From contig NZ_AQXE01000007.1 of NCBI RefSeq assembly GCF_000375485.1, positions 73,435 to 111,018 on the forward strand: a DNA stretch of 37,584 bases, given 5' to 3'. The translations under genes were made by a program, and so were the position numbers. Under the pieces are notes generated by a model, which worked only from the letters and a program-made list of their open reading frames with translations, did not search any database and was not told the origin of the DNA. Numbering within the stretch: position 1 is the first letter of the stretch; each line of letters begins with the position of its first letter. The DNA is from Desulfovibrio oxyclinae DSM 11498 (GTDB lineage Bacteria; Desulfobacterota; Desulfovibrionia; Desulfovibrionales; Desulfovibrionaceae). Of the stretch, positions 7,523 to 16,881 are shown one piece after another.

Positions 7523-9463
7523 TTATTCTAGCATGCCGTGTTCGGTCAATTCGGCTTCCATGCTTTCCCACTGGGCAAATGCCGTCTCAAGCTCGGCTTC
7601 AAGCGACTCCATCCGTTCGGTCAGGTCCGCGACTTCGGTGCCGGCCGATTTGTAGAGTTCCGGATCGCCAAGTTTCTCCTGACACTCTTCGATGCTCTTT
7701 TCCAGTTCTTCGATATGACCGGGCATCTCCTTGATGTCCTCGGCCATCTTTTCCAGGCGGAACTTGTCCTTGTAACTGAGTTTGGGCTTGCGGGCAGGGG
7801 CTTTTTCCTTGCGTGGTTTCTCATCTTTGGGCGGGCAGGAGGAAGCGGGCTCGGGCTGTCCGGAGGGACGCTGGCGGAGCCAGTCGTCGTAGCCGCCCAC
7901 GTATTCGTTCACGCGGCCACCGCCTTCCAGCGCCAGTGTGGAGGTGGCGACGTTGTTGAGGAATTCGCGGTCATGACTGACCAAAAGCAGGGTGCCGGAG
8001 TAGTCGAGCAGTATTTCCTCAAGCAGCGCAAGGGTTTCCACGTCAAGGTCGTTGGTAGGTTCGTCCATGACCAGCACGTTGGACGGGCGGGTGAACAGCC
8101 GTGCCAGCAGCAGGCGGTTTCGCTCGCCGCCGGAGAGCACGTGCACCGGAAGCTGTGCGCGGTCCGGCGTGAAAAGAAAGCGCTTGAGCCAGCCCATGAC
8201 GTGGACCCGCCGATCGCCGACGGAAATGAAGTCCGCCCCCTGCGCGATGTTTTCGCGGGCGGTCTTGGTCATGTCCAGGGTTTCGCGGTGCTGATCGTAA
8301 TAGACCACTTCGAGGTTGGTGCCGTGGCGCACTGATCCGGACTGGGGTTCGAGTCTGCCCAGCAGCAGGCGCAGCAGGGTGGTCTTGCCCGCACCGTTGG
8401 GACCGATGACCCCGACCTTGTCTCCGCGCATGATGGCAGTGTTCAGTCCGGAAACCACGGGCGAGTCGCCGTAGCCGAAGCACAGGTCCCGGGCTTCGGT
8501 AACGAGCTTGCCGGTGCGCGACGCCTCCTGCACGAGCATGTCCGCCTTTCCGGGCCGTTCGCGTCGCTGGGAGCGCTGTTCGCGAAGTTTGCGCAATTCG
8601 CGCACGCGGCCCATGTTGCGGGTGCGTCGGGCCTTGATGCCGGTCCTGATCCACGCTTCTTCCTGCGCCAGCTTTTTGTCGAAGTTCTTGCGCTGCCGCT
8701 CTTCGGATTCGAGGTCGTGTTCCTTGCGTTCGAGATATGCCTCGTAACCGCAGTCGTAGCTGGTGAGCACGCCGCGGTCGAGTTCGAGAATGCGGGTGGA
8801 GAGGTTGCGCAGAAAGGCCCGGTCGTGGGTCACGAAAAGAATGGTCTTGACCCGGCGTTTGAGGAATTGCTCCAACCAGACGATGGCCTCGATGTCCAGA
8901 TGGTTGGTGGGCTCGTCCAACACCAACAGGTCCGGCTCGCTCACGAGGGCGCGGGCGAGTAGGGCGCGGCGCTGGTTGCCGCCGGAAAGCGTGTGGAACT
9001 GCTGGTCCGCGTCAAGGTCGAGGTGCGATATCACGGTCTCCACGGTGCGGTGCGCCTCCCAGCCTGATTCGGCCTCGATGGCGGCCTGCGCTCGCTCCAT
9101 GGCGGCGATGAGGCTGGTCTCGTCCCCCTCGCCGGTTTGCAGGCGGTGGCTTGCCTCGTGGTACGCGACCAGATGCCTGCCCAGATTTCCCAGCCCCTGA
9201 CAGGCAACCTCGTACACTGTGCCTTCGATCCCTTCCGGCACTTCCTGCGGCAACATGGCCACATTGGCGCCTTGCGAAAGAGCGATGTCGCCCGAGTCGG
9301 CGGCAGTGTCTCCGCTGACTATCTTGAGCAGCGTCGATTTGCCTTCGCCGTTCCGGCCCACGAGACACACGCGTTCGCCCGGCTCCACAAGGAAGCTCAC
9401 GTTGTCGAGCAGCGTGGTTCCGGTGAAGTTGAGGGTGACGTCCTTGACGTTCAGCAGCGCCAT
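7523..9463 (-). CDS. uup: ABC-F ATPase Uup
   Basis: A soluble 646-residue ABC-F protein with two ATPase cassettes and no membrane part. Cassette one has GRNGEGKST and LSGGNQRRALLARAL with VLDEPTNHLDIEA. Cassette two has GPNGAGKTT, LSGGERNRLLLARLF and VMDEPTNDLDVETL. A charged linker (about 530-560) leads to a C-terminal coiled coil (about 570-640), the feature that marks Uup among ABC-F proteins. Uup acts on ribosomes and is tied to genome stability (low precise-excision of transposons) in E. coli. It starts six bases after the rpe stop, so the two genes are probably co-transcribed. The region VMGWLKRFLFTPDRAQLPV also matches Uup closely. Confidence 0.9.
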   Translation of the reverse strand: MALLNVKDVTLNFTGTTLLDNVSFLVEPGERVCLVGRNGEGKSTLLKIVSGDTAADSGDIALSQGANVAMLPQEVPEGIEGTVYEVACQGLGNLGRHLVAYHEASHRLQTGEGDETSLIAAMERAQAAIEAESGWEAHRTVETVISHLDLDADQQFHTLSGGNQRRALLARALVSEPDLLVLDEPTNHLDIEAIVWLEQFLKRRVKTILFVTHDRAFLRNLSTRILELDRGVLTSYDCGYEAYLERKEHDLESEERQRKNFDKKLAQEEAWIRTGIKARRTRNMGRVRELRKLREQRSQRRERPGKADMLVQEASRTGKLVTEARDLCFGYGDSPVVSGLNTAIMRGDKVGVIGPNGAGKTTLLRLLLGRLEPQSGSVRHGTNLEVVYYDQHRETLDMTKTARENIAQGADFISVGDRRVHVMGWLKRFLFTPDRAQLPVHVLSGGERNRLLLARLFTRPSNVLVMDEPTNDLDVETLALLEEILLDYSGTLLLVSHDREFLNNVATSTLALEGGGRVNEYVGGYDDWLRQRPSGQPEPASSCPPKDEKPRKEKAPARKPKLSYKDKFRLEKMAEDIKEMPGHIEELEKSIEECQEKLGDPELYKSAGTEVADLTERMESLEAELETAFAQWESMEAELTEHGMLE

Positions 9464-9469
9464 GATCGT

Positions 9470-10129
9470 TTATTCGGCCTTTGCCGCGGCGGCCATGAAG
9501 GTCTTGAGGCGCTCGTCGTAGGGCGGGTGCTTGAAGAACGCGGAGCCGGAAACGAGGACGTCCGCACCGGCTGCCACCAGTTCCGGGGTGTTGTCCGGAG
9601 TCACGCCGCCGTCGATCTGGATGAGCGTCTCGGCGCCGTGGGCGGTGATCATGCCCTTGAGTTCGCGCAGCTTGTCCATGGTGAACGGGATGAACTTCTG
9701 ACCGCCGAAGCCGGGGTTCACGGACATGAGCAGCACCATGTGCAACTGCGGGATCAGATATTTGATGACTTCGAGCGGGGTGTGCGGATTGAGCGAGACC
9801 GCAGGCTTGCAGCCTGCATCCACAATCTGTGCGCAGACGCGCTCCAGGTGGGCGCATGCCTCGGCGTGCACGCAGATGAGGTCGGCCCCGGCACTCGCGA
9901 ACTCTTCAATGTAGCGGCCCGGATCATCGATCATCAGGTGGCAGTCGAAAAAGAGGTTGGAGCGCTTGCGCATGGCCTTGATGATGGGCGGACCGAAGGT
10001 GATGTTGGGCACGAAACTGCCGTCCATCACGTCGAGATGGACCCATTCGAGTCCGGCGGTTTCGAGGGCTTCAAGTTCCGCCTGCATGTTGGCGAAGTCC
10101 GAGGAAAGCATGGACGGGGAGAGAATCAT
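9470..10129 (-). CDS. rpe: Ribulose-phosphate 3-epimerase
   Basis: A 219-residue TIM-barrel enzyme that interconverts ribulose 5-phosphate and xylulose 5-phosphate in the pentose phosphate pathway. Motifs are complete: ILSPSMLSSDFANM at the start, the metal-binding HLDVMDGSFVPNITFGP, DCHLMIDDP, the phosphate loop MSVNPGFGGQKFIP and IDGGVTPDN with catalytic Asp. The length is normal for the family. The start follows GGAGAAG. It heads a short unit with uup, downstream of a hairpin that ends the chemoreceptor transcript. Confidence 0.96.
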   Translation of the reverse strand: MILSPSMLSSDFANMQAELEALETAGLEWVHLDVMDGSFVPNITFGPPIIKAMRKRSNLFFDCHLMIDDPGRYIEEFASAGADLICVHAEACAHLERVCAQIVDAGCKPAVSLNPHTPLEVIKYLIPQLHMVLLMSVNPGFGGQKFIPFTMDKLRELKGMITAHGAETLIQIDGGVTPDNTPELVAAGADVLVSGSAFFKHPPYDERLKTFMAAAAKAE

Positions 10130-10156
10130 TGCACTTCTCCGTTTCTTGTAATGAAT

Positions 10157-10191
10157 AAGACCGTTGCCGCATCAGGTGCGGCAACGGTCTT
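10157..10191 (-). terminator. Hairpin terminator after the chemoreceptor gene
   Basis: A perfect 15-bp stem, 10157-10171 paired with 10177-10191, around the five-base loop TCAGG. It lies between the chemoreceptor stop and the rpe start, both on the minus strand. The U-tract after it is poor (TCTTATT), so it may end transcription only partly. Confidence 0.65.
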
Positions 10192-10233
10192 GTAGTTCGT
10201 TTATTGCCGAAGGGCAACCCGTGGCAGGACGGA

Positions 10234-12726
10234 TCAGGCCTTGAGCTCCTCCACAAGAGTGCGGACTTCGGCGGCCAGTCGGGCCAGATCGGCCACGGCG
10301 GAAGCGGACTGCGACATGGCTTCGTCCATCTCTGTGGCTTGCTCGTCCACGTTGGCCACGGTACGGGTCACTTCCTCGCTGGTAGCGGACTGCTCCTCGG
10401 CGGCGGTGGCGATGTTGCGCACCCGGTCATCCGTGGTGGCGACAATGCCCACGATGGAGGACAGGGCCTCGCCCGCGTTGTCCGCCAGTTCCGTGGCCTG
10501 TCCCACTGCCGTGACGGCTTCGCGGATGGCGGTGGCGTTCTGCTCCGCGCCGGTGCGGATGGAAGAGACAGCGGTTTCCACCTCGCCGGTGGCTTGCATG
10601 GTCTTCTCCGCCAGTTTGCGAACCTCGTCCGCGACCACGGCGAATCCTCGTCCGGCCTCGCCCGCGCGGGCAGCCTCAATGGCCGCGTTGAGCGCCAGCA
10701 GGTTGGTCTGGTCAGCGATGTCGTTGATGACGTTCATGATGTCGCCGATGTTCTCCACCTTGACGCCAAGATCCTTGATGGAGCTGTCCATGGCGTCCGC
10801 CCGGTGCTGCACTTCCTGAATGGCGCTGACCACCTGCTTGACCACCTGCCCGCCGTCAGTGGCGTGCTGGTTGGCGTTGGCGGCATTCTCTGCAGCGTCG
10901 GAGGCGTTGCGGGCGATCTCGATGACCGTGGAGCTCATCTGCTCCATGGCGCTGGCGGCCTCGGCGCTCATGGACTTCTGGTTGGCGGCGCCGCGCTTGA
11001 TCTGCTCCATCTGGACGGTGAGCTGCTCGGCGGCGGAGGAGAGGTTGGACACGATCTCCTCGGCGCGGTCGGCGGATTCCATCATGCGCTTCTGGGCATC
11101 CTTGATGGAGGTCTGGTCCATGATGATCTTGAACGCGCCCACGACCTTGCCGTGTTCGTCGTGGATGGGCGTGCCGATGTATTCGATGTCCATGCGTCCG
11201 GCATCCGGGCGGGCTTCGGCGTTGGAGCGCGAAACCTCGTCGCCGTTGATGGCCTTGAGGCAGGCGCAGTCTTCGGTGTTGCAGTCTGTGGTCCGGAAGT
11301 GCTCGAAGCACTTGGCTCCCACCAGCGCGTCGGGGTCTGCCTCGCCCTGCTGTGCGCCGAGCTTGTTCATGTAAATGATGTTCTTGTCGGTATCCACGGC
11401 CATGACCGGAAGCGGCAGGTCGTCCAGCAGGCCGATCAGGGTGTCGGCCATGCCGTTGGCGTTTTCGATCATCTCGGCATACGCGCCCTGGAACTTGGTC
11501 TCGTCGCCCCTCGTGTTCAGGCGACCTTCGCGGATGTTCTCGGCCACGTGCTCGAAGTCGCCCAGCACCTGCTTGAGGTTGTGCGGGATGCGGCTGATGG
11601 CGGTGGCGATGCGGCCGATCTCGTCGCCGCGGTGGACGTCCAGTTCGGCGTTGAGGTCGCCTTCGGCCACGGACTGGGCAAAGCGTTCCGCCTTGCGCAG
11701 CGAGCGGGATACGGACAGCGCGAAGAACAGTGAGGCCAGAAGCGAGATGCCCGCAGCGATGGCGGCCATGACACCCATGCCGACCAGTGCGGCGGACTCT
11801 GCCTGATTGGCGCTCTCGACGGCTTCGGCCTTGGCCGGGGCAATGAATTTGGAGATAAGGGATTCAACGGCATCGGTCGCGGCCTGCGAGTTGTCGTTGA
11901 TCTGTTTGCGAATGACGACTTCCTGCTTGCTGATCTCGGTCAGCTTGTCGAGGTTCTTCTTGAGTCCCTTGAGGATGTCGCCGAGCTGCTTGGAGGTTTG
12001 TTCCAGTTCCTTGTTTCCGGCAACTGCGTCTTCCCATTCAAAAAGACCGCTGCCTGCCATGGCAAGGTCGTTTTCAATGGCGTTGAGCAGCTTGGCATCG
12101 GAGGAATAAACGTATTCATGAATCCCGGCCACGGCCTTGTTGACCGGTCCGGCGATTTTCTCTTCGAGAATGACCTGCATGTTGTACCAGCGAACCACGG
12201 CTTCCATGTCGCCGTCGGCCTGGCTGAACTGACGCTCGGGGGAAATGACCATGGTCACCGACTGGCGCAGTTTTTTGGACAGGTCCTGTGCGAGGTTGTC
12301 TGTATATACCAGCGTTCTCTTCCGGTCTCGGACGAGGTTGCGGTATTTGGCCATGGCGCTTTCGATGCCCTTGATGCGTTCGGCAACCGGTTTGCCCTGC
12401 TCCAGCAGCTCCGGGTGGTCCTTCACGGACTCGGCCCATCTGCTGAAACCGCCACGGGCCTTGCTCATGGCCCGCGCATACTGAATGTAGTTGGGCTGGT
12501 TCGGGCTATGCATGTAGATATGAATCTTGTTGTTTGCTTTTAAAAGATTCATGACCACACGCTGTTGCATGGTGCTGTCGATTTCGGTCCAGTTGCTGTA
12601 GATGGTCAGTTCCTGCCCCACGGAACTGATGCCCCTGTACCCGGCGAAAATGATGAGTGCGGCTGCTGCGAGGGTGATGCAGGCAAGCGCCAGCTGCTTG
12701 CCCAGCATGCTGATTTTGTTGAACAC
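10234..12726 (-). CDS. Methyl-accepting chemotaxis protein with Cys-bearing PAS domain
   Basis: An 830-residue chemoreceptor. Layout: TM1 (about 10-30), a large, mostly helical periplasmic sensor (about 32-310), TM2 (about 312-338), HAMP (about 338-392), a PAS domain (about 428-545), then the MCP signalling hairpin with the conserved tip around [20 protein letters not shown]. It reports to CheA/CheW. The PAS domain holds four clustered cysteines (473, 482, 487, 489; [17 protein letters not shown]), which could bind metal or respond to redox. There is no C-terminal CheR-tethering pentapeptide; it ends LVEELKA. The start codon is GTG, with AGGAGG six bases upstream. The 177-base gap upstream also holds the heme operon terminator. 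The overall call is certain; the ligand is unknown. Confidence 0.94.
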   Translation of the reverse strand: MFNKISMLGKQLALACITLAAAALIIFAGYRGISSVGQELTIYSNWTEIDSTMQQRVVMNLLKANNKIHIYMHSPNQPNYIQYARAMSKARGGFSRWAESVKDHPELLEQGKPVAERIKGIESAMAKYRNLVRDRKRTLVYTDNLAQDLSKKLRQSVTMVISPERQFSQADGDMEAVVRWYNMQVILEEKIAGPVNKAVAGIHEYVYSSDAKLLNAIENDLAMAGSGLFEWEDAVAGNKELEQTSKQLGDILKGLKKNLDKLTEISKQEVVIRKQINDNSQAATDAVESLISKFIAPAKAEAVESANQAESAALVGMGVMAAIAAGISLLASLFFALSVSRSLRKAERFAQSVAEGDLNAELDVHRGDEIGRIATAISRIPHNLKQVLGDFEHVAENIREGRLNTRGDETKFQGAYAEMIENANGMADTLIGLLDDLPLPVMAVDTDKNIIYMNKLGAQQGEADPDALVGAKCFEHFRTTDCNTEDCACLKAINGDEVSRSNAEARPDAGRMDIEYIGTPIHDEHGKVVGAFKIIMDQTSIKDAQKRMMESADRAEEIVSNLSSAAEQLTVQMEQIKRGAANQKSMSAEAASAMEQMSSTVIEIARNASDAAENAANANQHATDGGQVVKQVVSAIQEVQHRADAMDSSIKDLGVKVENIGDIMNVINDIADQTNLLALNAAIEAARAGEAGRGFAVVADEVRKLAEKTMQATGEVETAVSSIRTGAEQNATAIREAVTAVGQATELADNAGEALSSIVGIVATTDDRVRNIATAAEEQSATSEEVTRTVANVDEQATEMDEAMSQSASAVADLARLAAEVRTLVEELKA

Positions 12727-12840
12727 GAGAACCTCCTGCGTGAGCGTCTTGAAGTTTTGGCGCTACCACAAGAAGTTTCTTTCGTCACAGCCTTGTAGCA
12801 AAAATTAATATACGAATATCTGATATCGCGCAGGTGGTTG

Positions 12841-12872
12841 AATAAAAAAAGGGAGCCGACTGAACGGCTCCC
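12841..12872 (-). terminator. Intrinsic terminator of the heme operon
   Basis: GGGAGCCG (12851-12858) pairs with CGGCTCCC (12865-12872). On the minus strand the stem is followed directly by a run of seven T (12850-12844). It lies 31 bases after the stop of the siroheme decarboxylase gene: a textbook rho-independent terminator. Confidence 0.87.
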
Positions 12873-12903
12873 TTGGCAATACTTTACTCAATCGGACTGA
12901 GAA

Positions 12904-13353
12904 CTATTTCTCCATTCGAAAATCTACCTTGATTTTGAACATTTTTTCGGCGGGGAGGTTCAGAATCTTAATTCCGGTTTTTTCGGAAATTTCTGAGAGA
13001 ATCGCCTCCACGGCGTCCATGTCCGGGGCGATGAGTGCGAACCAGACGTTGAACTCGTTCTCGCGCAGATAGTTGTGCGTGACGCCGTCATGTCGGTTCA
13101 CTTCCGCCACGAACTCGTCCATTTTCTCTTCGGGAACGCTTGCGGCGCACAAAGTGGACTGCCAACCGAGCTTTTTCGATTGGAAATTGGCCCCCATGCG
13201 TCGGATCAGGCCGGACTCCTTGAGCGCGCGCACGCGGGCAAGGGTTTCGCCCTCGGTCAGCCCCACCTGATCCCCTATCTCCTGATAGGGCCGGGAGGTC
13301 AGGGGGAAGTAGGACTGGATGATGTTCAGGATTTCCTTGTCGTAACTGTCCAT
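12904..13353 (-). CDS. Siroheme decarboxylase subunit (AhbA or AhbB)
   Basis: A 149-residue protein of the Lrp/AsnC-like AhbA/AhbB (NirD/G/H/L) family. AhbA and AhbB together remove the acetate carboxyls at C12 and C18 of siroheme, giving 12,18-didecarboxysiroheme. It has the family start (MDSYDKEILNIIQSYFPLTS), a helix-turn-helix-like N-terminal domain with SGLIRRMGANFQSKKLGW, then the region HDGVTHNYLRENEFNVWFAL. It is last in the ahbC-hemB-ahbD operon; its ATG overlaps the ahbD stop by one base (TGATG) with AGGGGGA ahead. An alternative ATG lies three bases upstream. The family needs two different subunits but only one is present here, so AhbA versus AhbB cannot be told and the partner is elsewhere. 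Confidence 0.88.
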   Translation of the reverse strand: MDSYDKEILNIIQSYFPLTSRPYQEIGDQVGLTEGETLARVRALKESGLIRRMGANFQSKKLGWQSTLCAASVPEEKMDEFVAEVNRHDGVTHNYLRENEFNVWFALIAPDMDAVEAILSEISEKTGIKILNLPAEKMFKIKVDFRMEK

Positions 13354-14528
13354 CATTCCCCCTTGGGCTTCTTCTTGGGCTGGTAGGAGCACAGCGGCTC
13401 GGCCTCAAGGTAGCTGCCTTTCATGGTCTGGGCGCGTGCCCGGCAGCCGCCGCAAACCCGCTCGTACTCGCAGTGCCCGCACTTGCCCTCGTAGACGTCG
13501 GGGTTGCGCAGGTTCTTGAAATGAGGCGTGTTGCGCCACAGCTCCGGGAAGGGAGTCTCCAGCACGTTGCCGCAGTCAAGGTCGAGATAACCGCAGGGCT
13601 GTACCCGTCCGCGGTGGGAGATGAAGCAGAAGCCAACGCCGCCGAGGCAGCCGCGACTCACCGCATCCAGCCCGAAGTTTTCGAAGTTCACCGGCACGCC
13701 TTCCTCCTTGGCCCGCTGACGCAGGATGCGGTGGTAGTGCGGCGCACAGGTGGCCTTGAGCTGCATGCTGGTGGTTTTGCGGAAGTCGTAGAACCAGTTG
13801 AGCACTTCCTCGTACTCGTCGGCGGTGATCACCTGTGTGCCGAGCTCTTCGGCGCGACCGGTGGGGACCAGCAGGAAGATGTGCCACGCTGCGGCTCCGA
13901 GGTCTTCGCAAAGGTGGAAGATGTCCTTGAAGAAGGGCAGGTTGTCGCGGGTGACGGTGGTGTTGAGTTGGAACTCGATGCCCGCGTCCTTGAGGTACTG
14001 GATGCCCTGCATGGCCTTGTCGAACGCGCCGATTTCTCCACGGAATTCGTCGTGTTGCGCGGCCGTGGGCGCGTCAATGGAGATGGAGCAGCGTTCGATG
14101 CCCGCTTCCTTCATCTTCGCGGCGGTTTCCGGGGTGATCAGCGTGCCGTTGGGTGCCATGACGCAACGCAGGCCCTTGCTCTTGGCGTAGGCGATGAGTT
14201 CATACACGTCGTGGCGCATCATGGGTTCGCCGCCAGTGAAGATGATGATGGGGTTGCCCACCTCAGGGAAGGTGTCGATCAGCGCCTTGGCCTGTTCGGT
14301 GGACAGCTCGCCCTCGTAGGGTTCCACGTGCGCCTCGGCCCGGCAGTGTTTGCAGGCGAGGTTGCAGGAGCGGGTGACTTCCCAGGCCACGAGGCGGCAG
14401 ACCGGACTGCCGTCCTCAAGCGTCATCTTCGGTTTGGTCTCGGCTCCGGGATGGCCCTTGCCGTGCGGGTTACCGCCGGGATGGCCTCCGGGGTGCCCTT
14501 CGGGCGGGCAGCCCTTGTTTCCGTGCAT
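13353..14528 (-). CDS. ahbD: Heme b synthase AhbD (radical SAM)
   Basis: A 391-residue radical SAM enzyme that oxidatively decarboxylates the two propionates of Fe-coproporphyrin III to vinyls, giving heme b, the last step of the siroheme-dependent route. The SAM-binding iron-sulfur motif is C55-x3-C59-x2-C62 (RSCNLACKHCRAEAH), with GGEP for SAM binding. A C-terminal auxiliary-cluster region has cysteines 350, 353, 359, 362 and 380 (CGHC, CGGC). It starts five bases after the hemB stop. The first 30 residues are unusual: rich in Gly, Pro and His (five His), a likely metal-binding or disordered tail not needed for the fold. Assigned as AhbD rather than AhbC from its VAWEVTRSCNL segment and from the clearly AhbC-like gene upstream. 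Confidence 0.9.
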   Translation of the reverse strand: MHGNKGCPPEGHPGGHPGGNPHGKGHPGAETKPKMTLEDGSPVCRLVAWEVTRSCNLACKHCRAEAHVEPYEGELSTEQAKALIDTFPEVGNPIIIFTGGEPMMRHDVYELIAYAKSKGLRCVMAPNGTLITPETAAKMKEAGIERCSISIDAPTAAQHDEFRGEIGAFDKAMQGIQYLKDAGIEFQLNTTVTRDNLPFFKDIFHLCEDLGAAAWHIFLLVPTGRAEELGTQVITADEYEEVLNWFYDFRKTTSMQLKATCAPHYHRILRQRAKEEGVPVNFENFGLDAVSRGCLGGVGFCFISHRGRVQPCGYLDLDCGNVLETPFPELWRNTPHFKNLRNPDVYEGKCGHCEYERVCGGCRARAQTMKGSYLEAEPLCSYQPKKKPKGE

Positions 14529-14532
14529 ATCG

Positions 14533-15519
14533 TTACCCGTTGAGGAGCCTCAGGGCGTCCTCGGTGAAGTAGGTCAGAATCAGTTCGGCCCCGGCGCGCT
14601 TGAAGGATATCAGCGATTCCATCATCACCGCGTCGCCGTCCATCCAGCCGTTCTGCGCGGCGGCCTTGATCATGCTGTATTCCCCGCTGACCTGATAGGC
14701 GGCCACGGGAGCGTCGAAGTTCTCGCGCAGGGAGCGGATGACGTCCAGATACGGCAAGCCGGGCTTGACCATAAGGATGTCCGCGCCTTCCGCGATGTCG
14801 GCTTCGGCTTCGCGAAGGGCTTCGCGGCGGTTGGCCGGGTCCATCTGGTAGCTCTTGCGGTCGCCGCTGGTGGGGCTGTTTTCCGCGGCTTCGCGGAACG
14901 GACCGTAAAAGGCCGATGCGTACTTGACTGCGTAGCTCATGATGGGCGTGTTCACGAATCCGGCCTCGTCGAGCGTGTCGCGGATGGCGGCCACGCGCCC
15001 GTCCATCATGTCGGACGGGGCCACGATGTCGGCCCCGGCGCGAACCTGCGAGAGCGCGGTCTGCGCCAGCAGGTCGAGGGTGGGATCGTTGAGCACTTCG
15101 CCGGAAGGGCTGAGCAGGCCACAGTGCCCGTGGGAGGTAAACTCGCACAGGCAGGTGTCGGCGGCCACGATCAGGTCCGGGTAGGCGTCCTTGAGCATGC
15201 GGATGGATTCCTGAACGATGCCTTCGTCCGCATAGGCCTGCGAGCCTTCGGGATCCTTTTCGGCAGGAATCCCGAAGAGGATGCAGCTCTTCATGCCCAT
15301 GGCCACGGCTTCGCCCACGCGCTTTTTCAGCTGTTTCATGGAGAGCTGATGCTGGCCGGGCATGGAGCCGATGGGCTTGCGGAAGTCCTTGTCGTCGGTT
15401 TCGACGACGAAGTAAGGCATCATCAGATCCTGCGGCCGCACTTCGTTTTCACGCACCAGCTCGCGCATGGAGGCGGATGTGCGCAGCCTGCGGCCGCGAT
15501 GGAAGTCGAGAAACGACAT
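14533..15519 (-). CDS. hemB: Porphobilinogen synthase
   Basis: A 328-residue enzyme joining two 5-aminolevulinates into porphobilinogen, the first common step of tetrapyrrole synthesis. It is the zinc type: the three ligand cysteines are 123, 125 and 133 in [14 protein letters not shown]. The two active-site lysines are present, Lys199 ([15 protein letters not shown]) and Lys252 ([12 protein letters not shown]). The start was set at the conserved [13 protein letters not shown]; a longer frame exists upstream but would overlap ahbC. It sits between ahbC and ahbD, spaced 13 and 4 bases, tying porphobilinogen supply to the late heme steps. Confidence 0.96.
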   Translation of the reverse strand: MSFLDFHRGRRLRTSASMRELVRENEVRPQDLMMPYFVVETDDKDFRKPIGSMPGQHQLSMKQLKKRVGEAVAMGMKSCILFGIPAEKDPEGSQAYADEGIVQESIRMLKDAYPDLIVAADTCLCEFTSHGHCGLLSPSGEVLNDPTLDLLAQTALSQVRAGADIVAPSDMMDGRVAAIRDTLDEAGFVNTPIMSYAVKYASAFYGPFREAAENSPTSGDRKSYQMDPANRREALREAEADIAEGADILMVKPGLPYLDVIRSLRENFDAPVAAYQVSGEYSMIKAAAQNGWMDGDAVMMESLISFKRAGAELILTYFTEDALRLLNG

Positions 15520-15532
15520 GGGTGCTCCCTTG

Positions 15533-16726
15533 CTACAGCGGTTCGCCGGAGATTTCCTCGTCGGTGAGGTAACATGCCGGATCCTGCGCCCAGAAGTCGT
15601 CATAGTAGGCTTCGGCGCGGGCGCGGAAGTTGCCGCCGCAGATGTTCAGGAAGCGGCACTGGGCACAGCGGCCCTTCACGTGGGGACGTTTGTCCTTCAT
15701 CTTGTGCAGCAGGTCGATGTTGCTGTCGGTCCAGATCTCGGAGAACGGGCGCTCCAGCACGTTGCCGAAGGTGTGGTGACGCATGAACTGGTCCGCGTGA
15801 ACCTTGCCGTCCCAGGAGATGCAGCCGATGCCGCGTCCCGAGGAGTTGCCCTCGTTCCACTTGAGCAGTTCCAGAACTTCCTTGGCGCGCTCGGGATTTT
15901 CCTTGAGCAGTCGGAAGTAGACGTAGGGTCCGTCGGCGTGGTTGTCCACGGTAAGGACTTCCTTTTCCTTGCCCTTTTCGAACAGGGCGCGGGTCTCGTC
16001 CATGATCAGGTCCACGATGTCGCGGGTTTCCTGATGGGAGAGGTCTTCCTTGATGAGCTCGGAACCGCGTCCGGAGTAGACGAGGTGGTAGAAACAGATG
16101 CGGGGGATCTCCATGTCTTCCAACAGGCGGAAGAGGTGGGGAACTTCGGGGGCGTTCCACTTGTTGATGGTGAAACGCAGACCGACCTTCAGGCCCTCGG
16201 CCTGACAGTTCTCGACGCCCTTGAGAGCCTGCTTGTAGGAGCCCTTCACGCCGCGGAACTTGTCGTGCACCTCTTCGGCGCCGTCAAGGGAGATGCCCAC
16301 GTAGGACAGGCCGACTTCCTTGAGTTCCTTGGCTTTCTTCTTGGTGATGAGGGTGCCGTTGGTGGAAATGACGGCGCGCATGCCCTGTTCGGTGGCGTAG
16401 CTGGCCAGTTCCGGCAGGTCTTCGCGTACCAGCGGTTCGCCGCCGGAGAAGAGCATGACCGGAGCGCCGAACTGGGCGAGGTCGTCGATGATTTCCTTGG
16501 CCTTGTCGGTGTCGATGGGGTCCTTGTGTGCGCTGGGGTCCACGGCCTGCGCATAACAGTGCACGCATTTGAGGTTGCACCGCTGGGTCATGTTCCAGAC
16601 CACGACAGGCTTTTTGTCCTCGGCGAACTGGAGGAGGTGGGAGGGAAGCTTGCCGGACTCGCGACCGTAGCGCAGGGCGTCCGAAGGCTCCACGGTACCA
16701 CAGTATAGTTTCGAAATGCCGATCAT
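15533..16726 (-). CDS. ahbC: 12,18-didecarboxysiroheme deacetylase AhbC (radical SAM)
   Basis: A 397-residue radical SAM protein, first gene of the heme operon. AhbC removes the two acetate side chains of didecarboxysiroheme to leave Fe-coproporphyrin III. The start [20 protein letters not shown] is characteristic. The cluster motif is C51-x3-C55-x2-C58 ([13 protein letters not shown]), followed by [13 protein letters not shown]-terminal Cys region ([14 protein letters not shown], then ACYL) fits an auxiliary iron-sulfur cluster. GAGGAA lies about eight bases upstream of the ATG. The longer in-frame extension upstream crosses the terminator of the preceding gene and is not part of the protein. 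Confidence 0.92.
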   Translation of the reverse strand: MIGISKLYCGTVEPSDALRYGRESGKLPSHLLQFAEDKKPVVVWNMTQRCNLKCVHCYAQAVDPSAHKDPIDTDKAKEIIDDLAQFGAPVMLFSGGEPLVREDLPELASYATEQGMRAVISTNGTLITKKKAKELKEVGLSYVGISLDGAEEVHDKFRGVKGSYKQALKGVENCQAEGLKVGLRFTINKWNAPEVPHLFRLLEDMEIPRICFYHLVYSGRGSELIKEDLSHQETRDIVDLIMDETRALFEKGKEKEVLTVDNHADGPYVYFRLLKENPERAKEVLELLKWNEGNSSGRGIGCISWDGKVHADQFMRHHTFGNVLERPFSEIWTDSNIDLLHKMKDKRPHVKGRCAQCRFLNICGGNFRARAEAYYDDFWAQDPACYLTDEEISGEPL

Positions 16727-16793
16727 ATGTTCGTTCCTCGGTATTGAAAGGTGTGCGGTTGGCGTATCACAAATGCGAACGGGCGAAAACCCG

Positions 16794-16827
16794 AAAAAAG
16801 AAGGGATGGAACCGGTGTCCACCCCTT
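16794..16827 (-). terminator. Intrinsic terminator after the OmpA-type lipoprotein
   Basis: Arms 16801-16809 and 16819-16827 form a 9-bp stem with one G-U pair around a nine-base loop. On the minus strand they are followed by CTTTTTT (16800-16794). It separates the OmpA-lipoprotein operon from ahbC, so ahbC must have its own promoter within 16727-16793. No convincing -35/-10 pair was found there. Confidence 0.75.
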
Positions 16828-16881
16828 TTGGCCCACACCCGTACTATGTAGGGATGCAGGTTTTCAAGTCAAGAATCATTC

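Noticed and set aside
10204..11733. A 509-codon open frame on the plus strand, rich in Gly, His, Leu and Val
   Set aside because: It is exactly antisense to the chemoreceptor signalling region, whose conserved motifs are unmistakable.
12773..12850. Possible sigma-28 or sigma-54 promoter ahead of the chemoreceptor gene
   Set aside because: GACGAAAG resembles a sigma-28 -10 but has no matching -35, and no TGGCAC/TTGC pair is present, so no promoter was annotated.
16779..16793. Small CGGG/CCCG hairpin next to the OmpA-lipoprotein terminator
   Set aside because: A 4-bp stem with a six-base loop is too weak to call a separate element; it is probably incidental.
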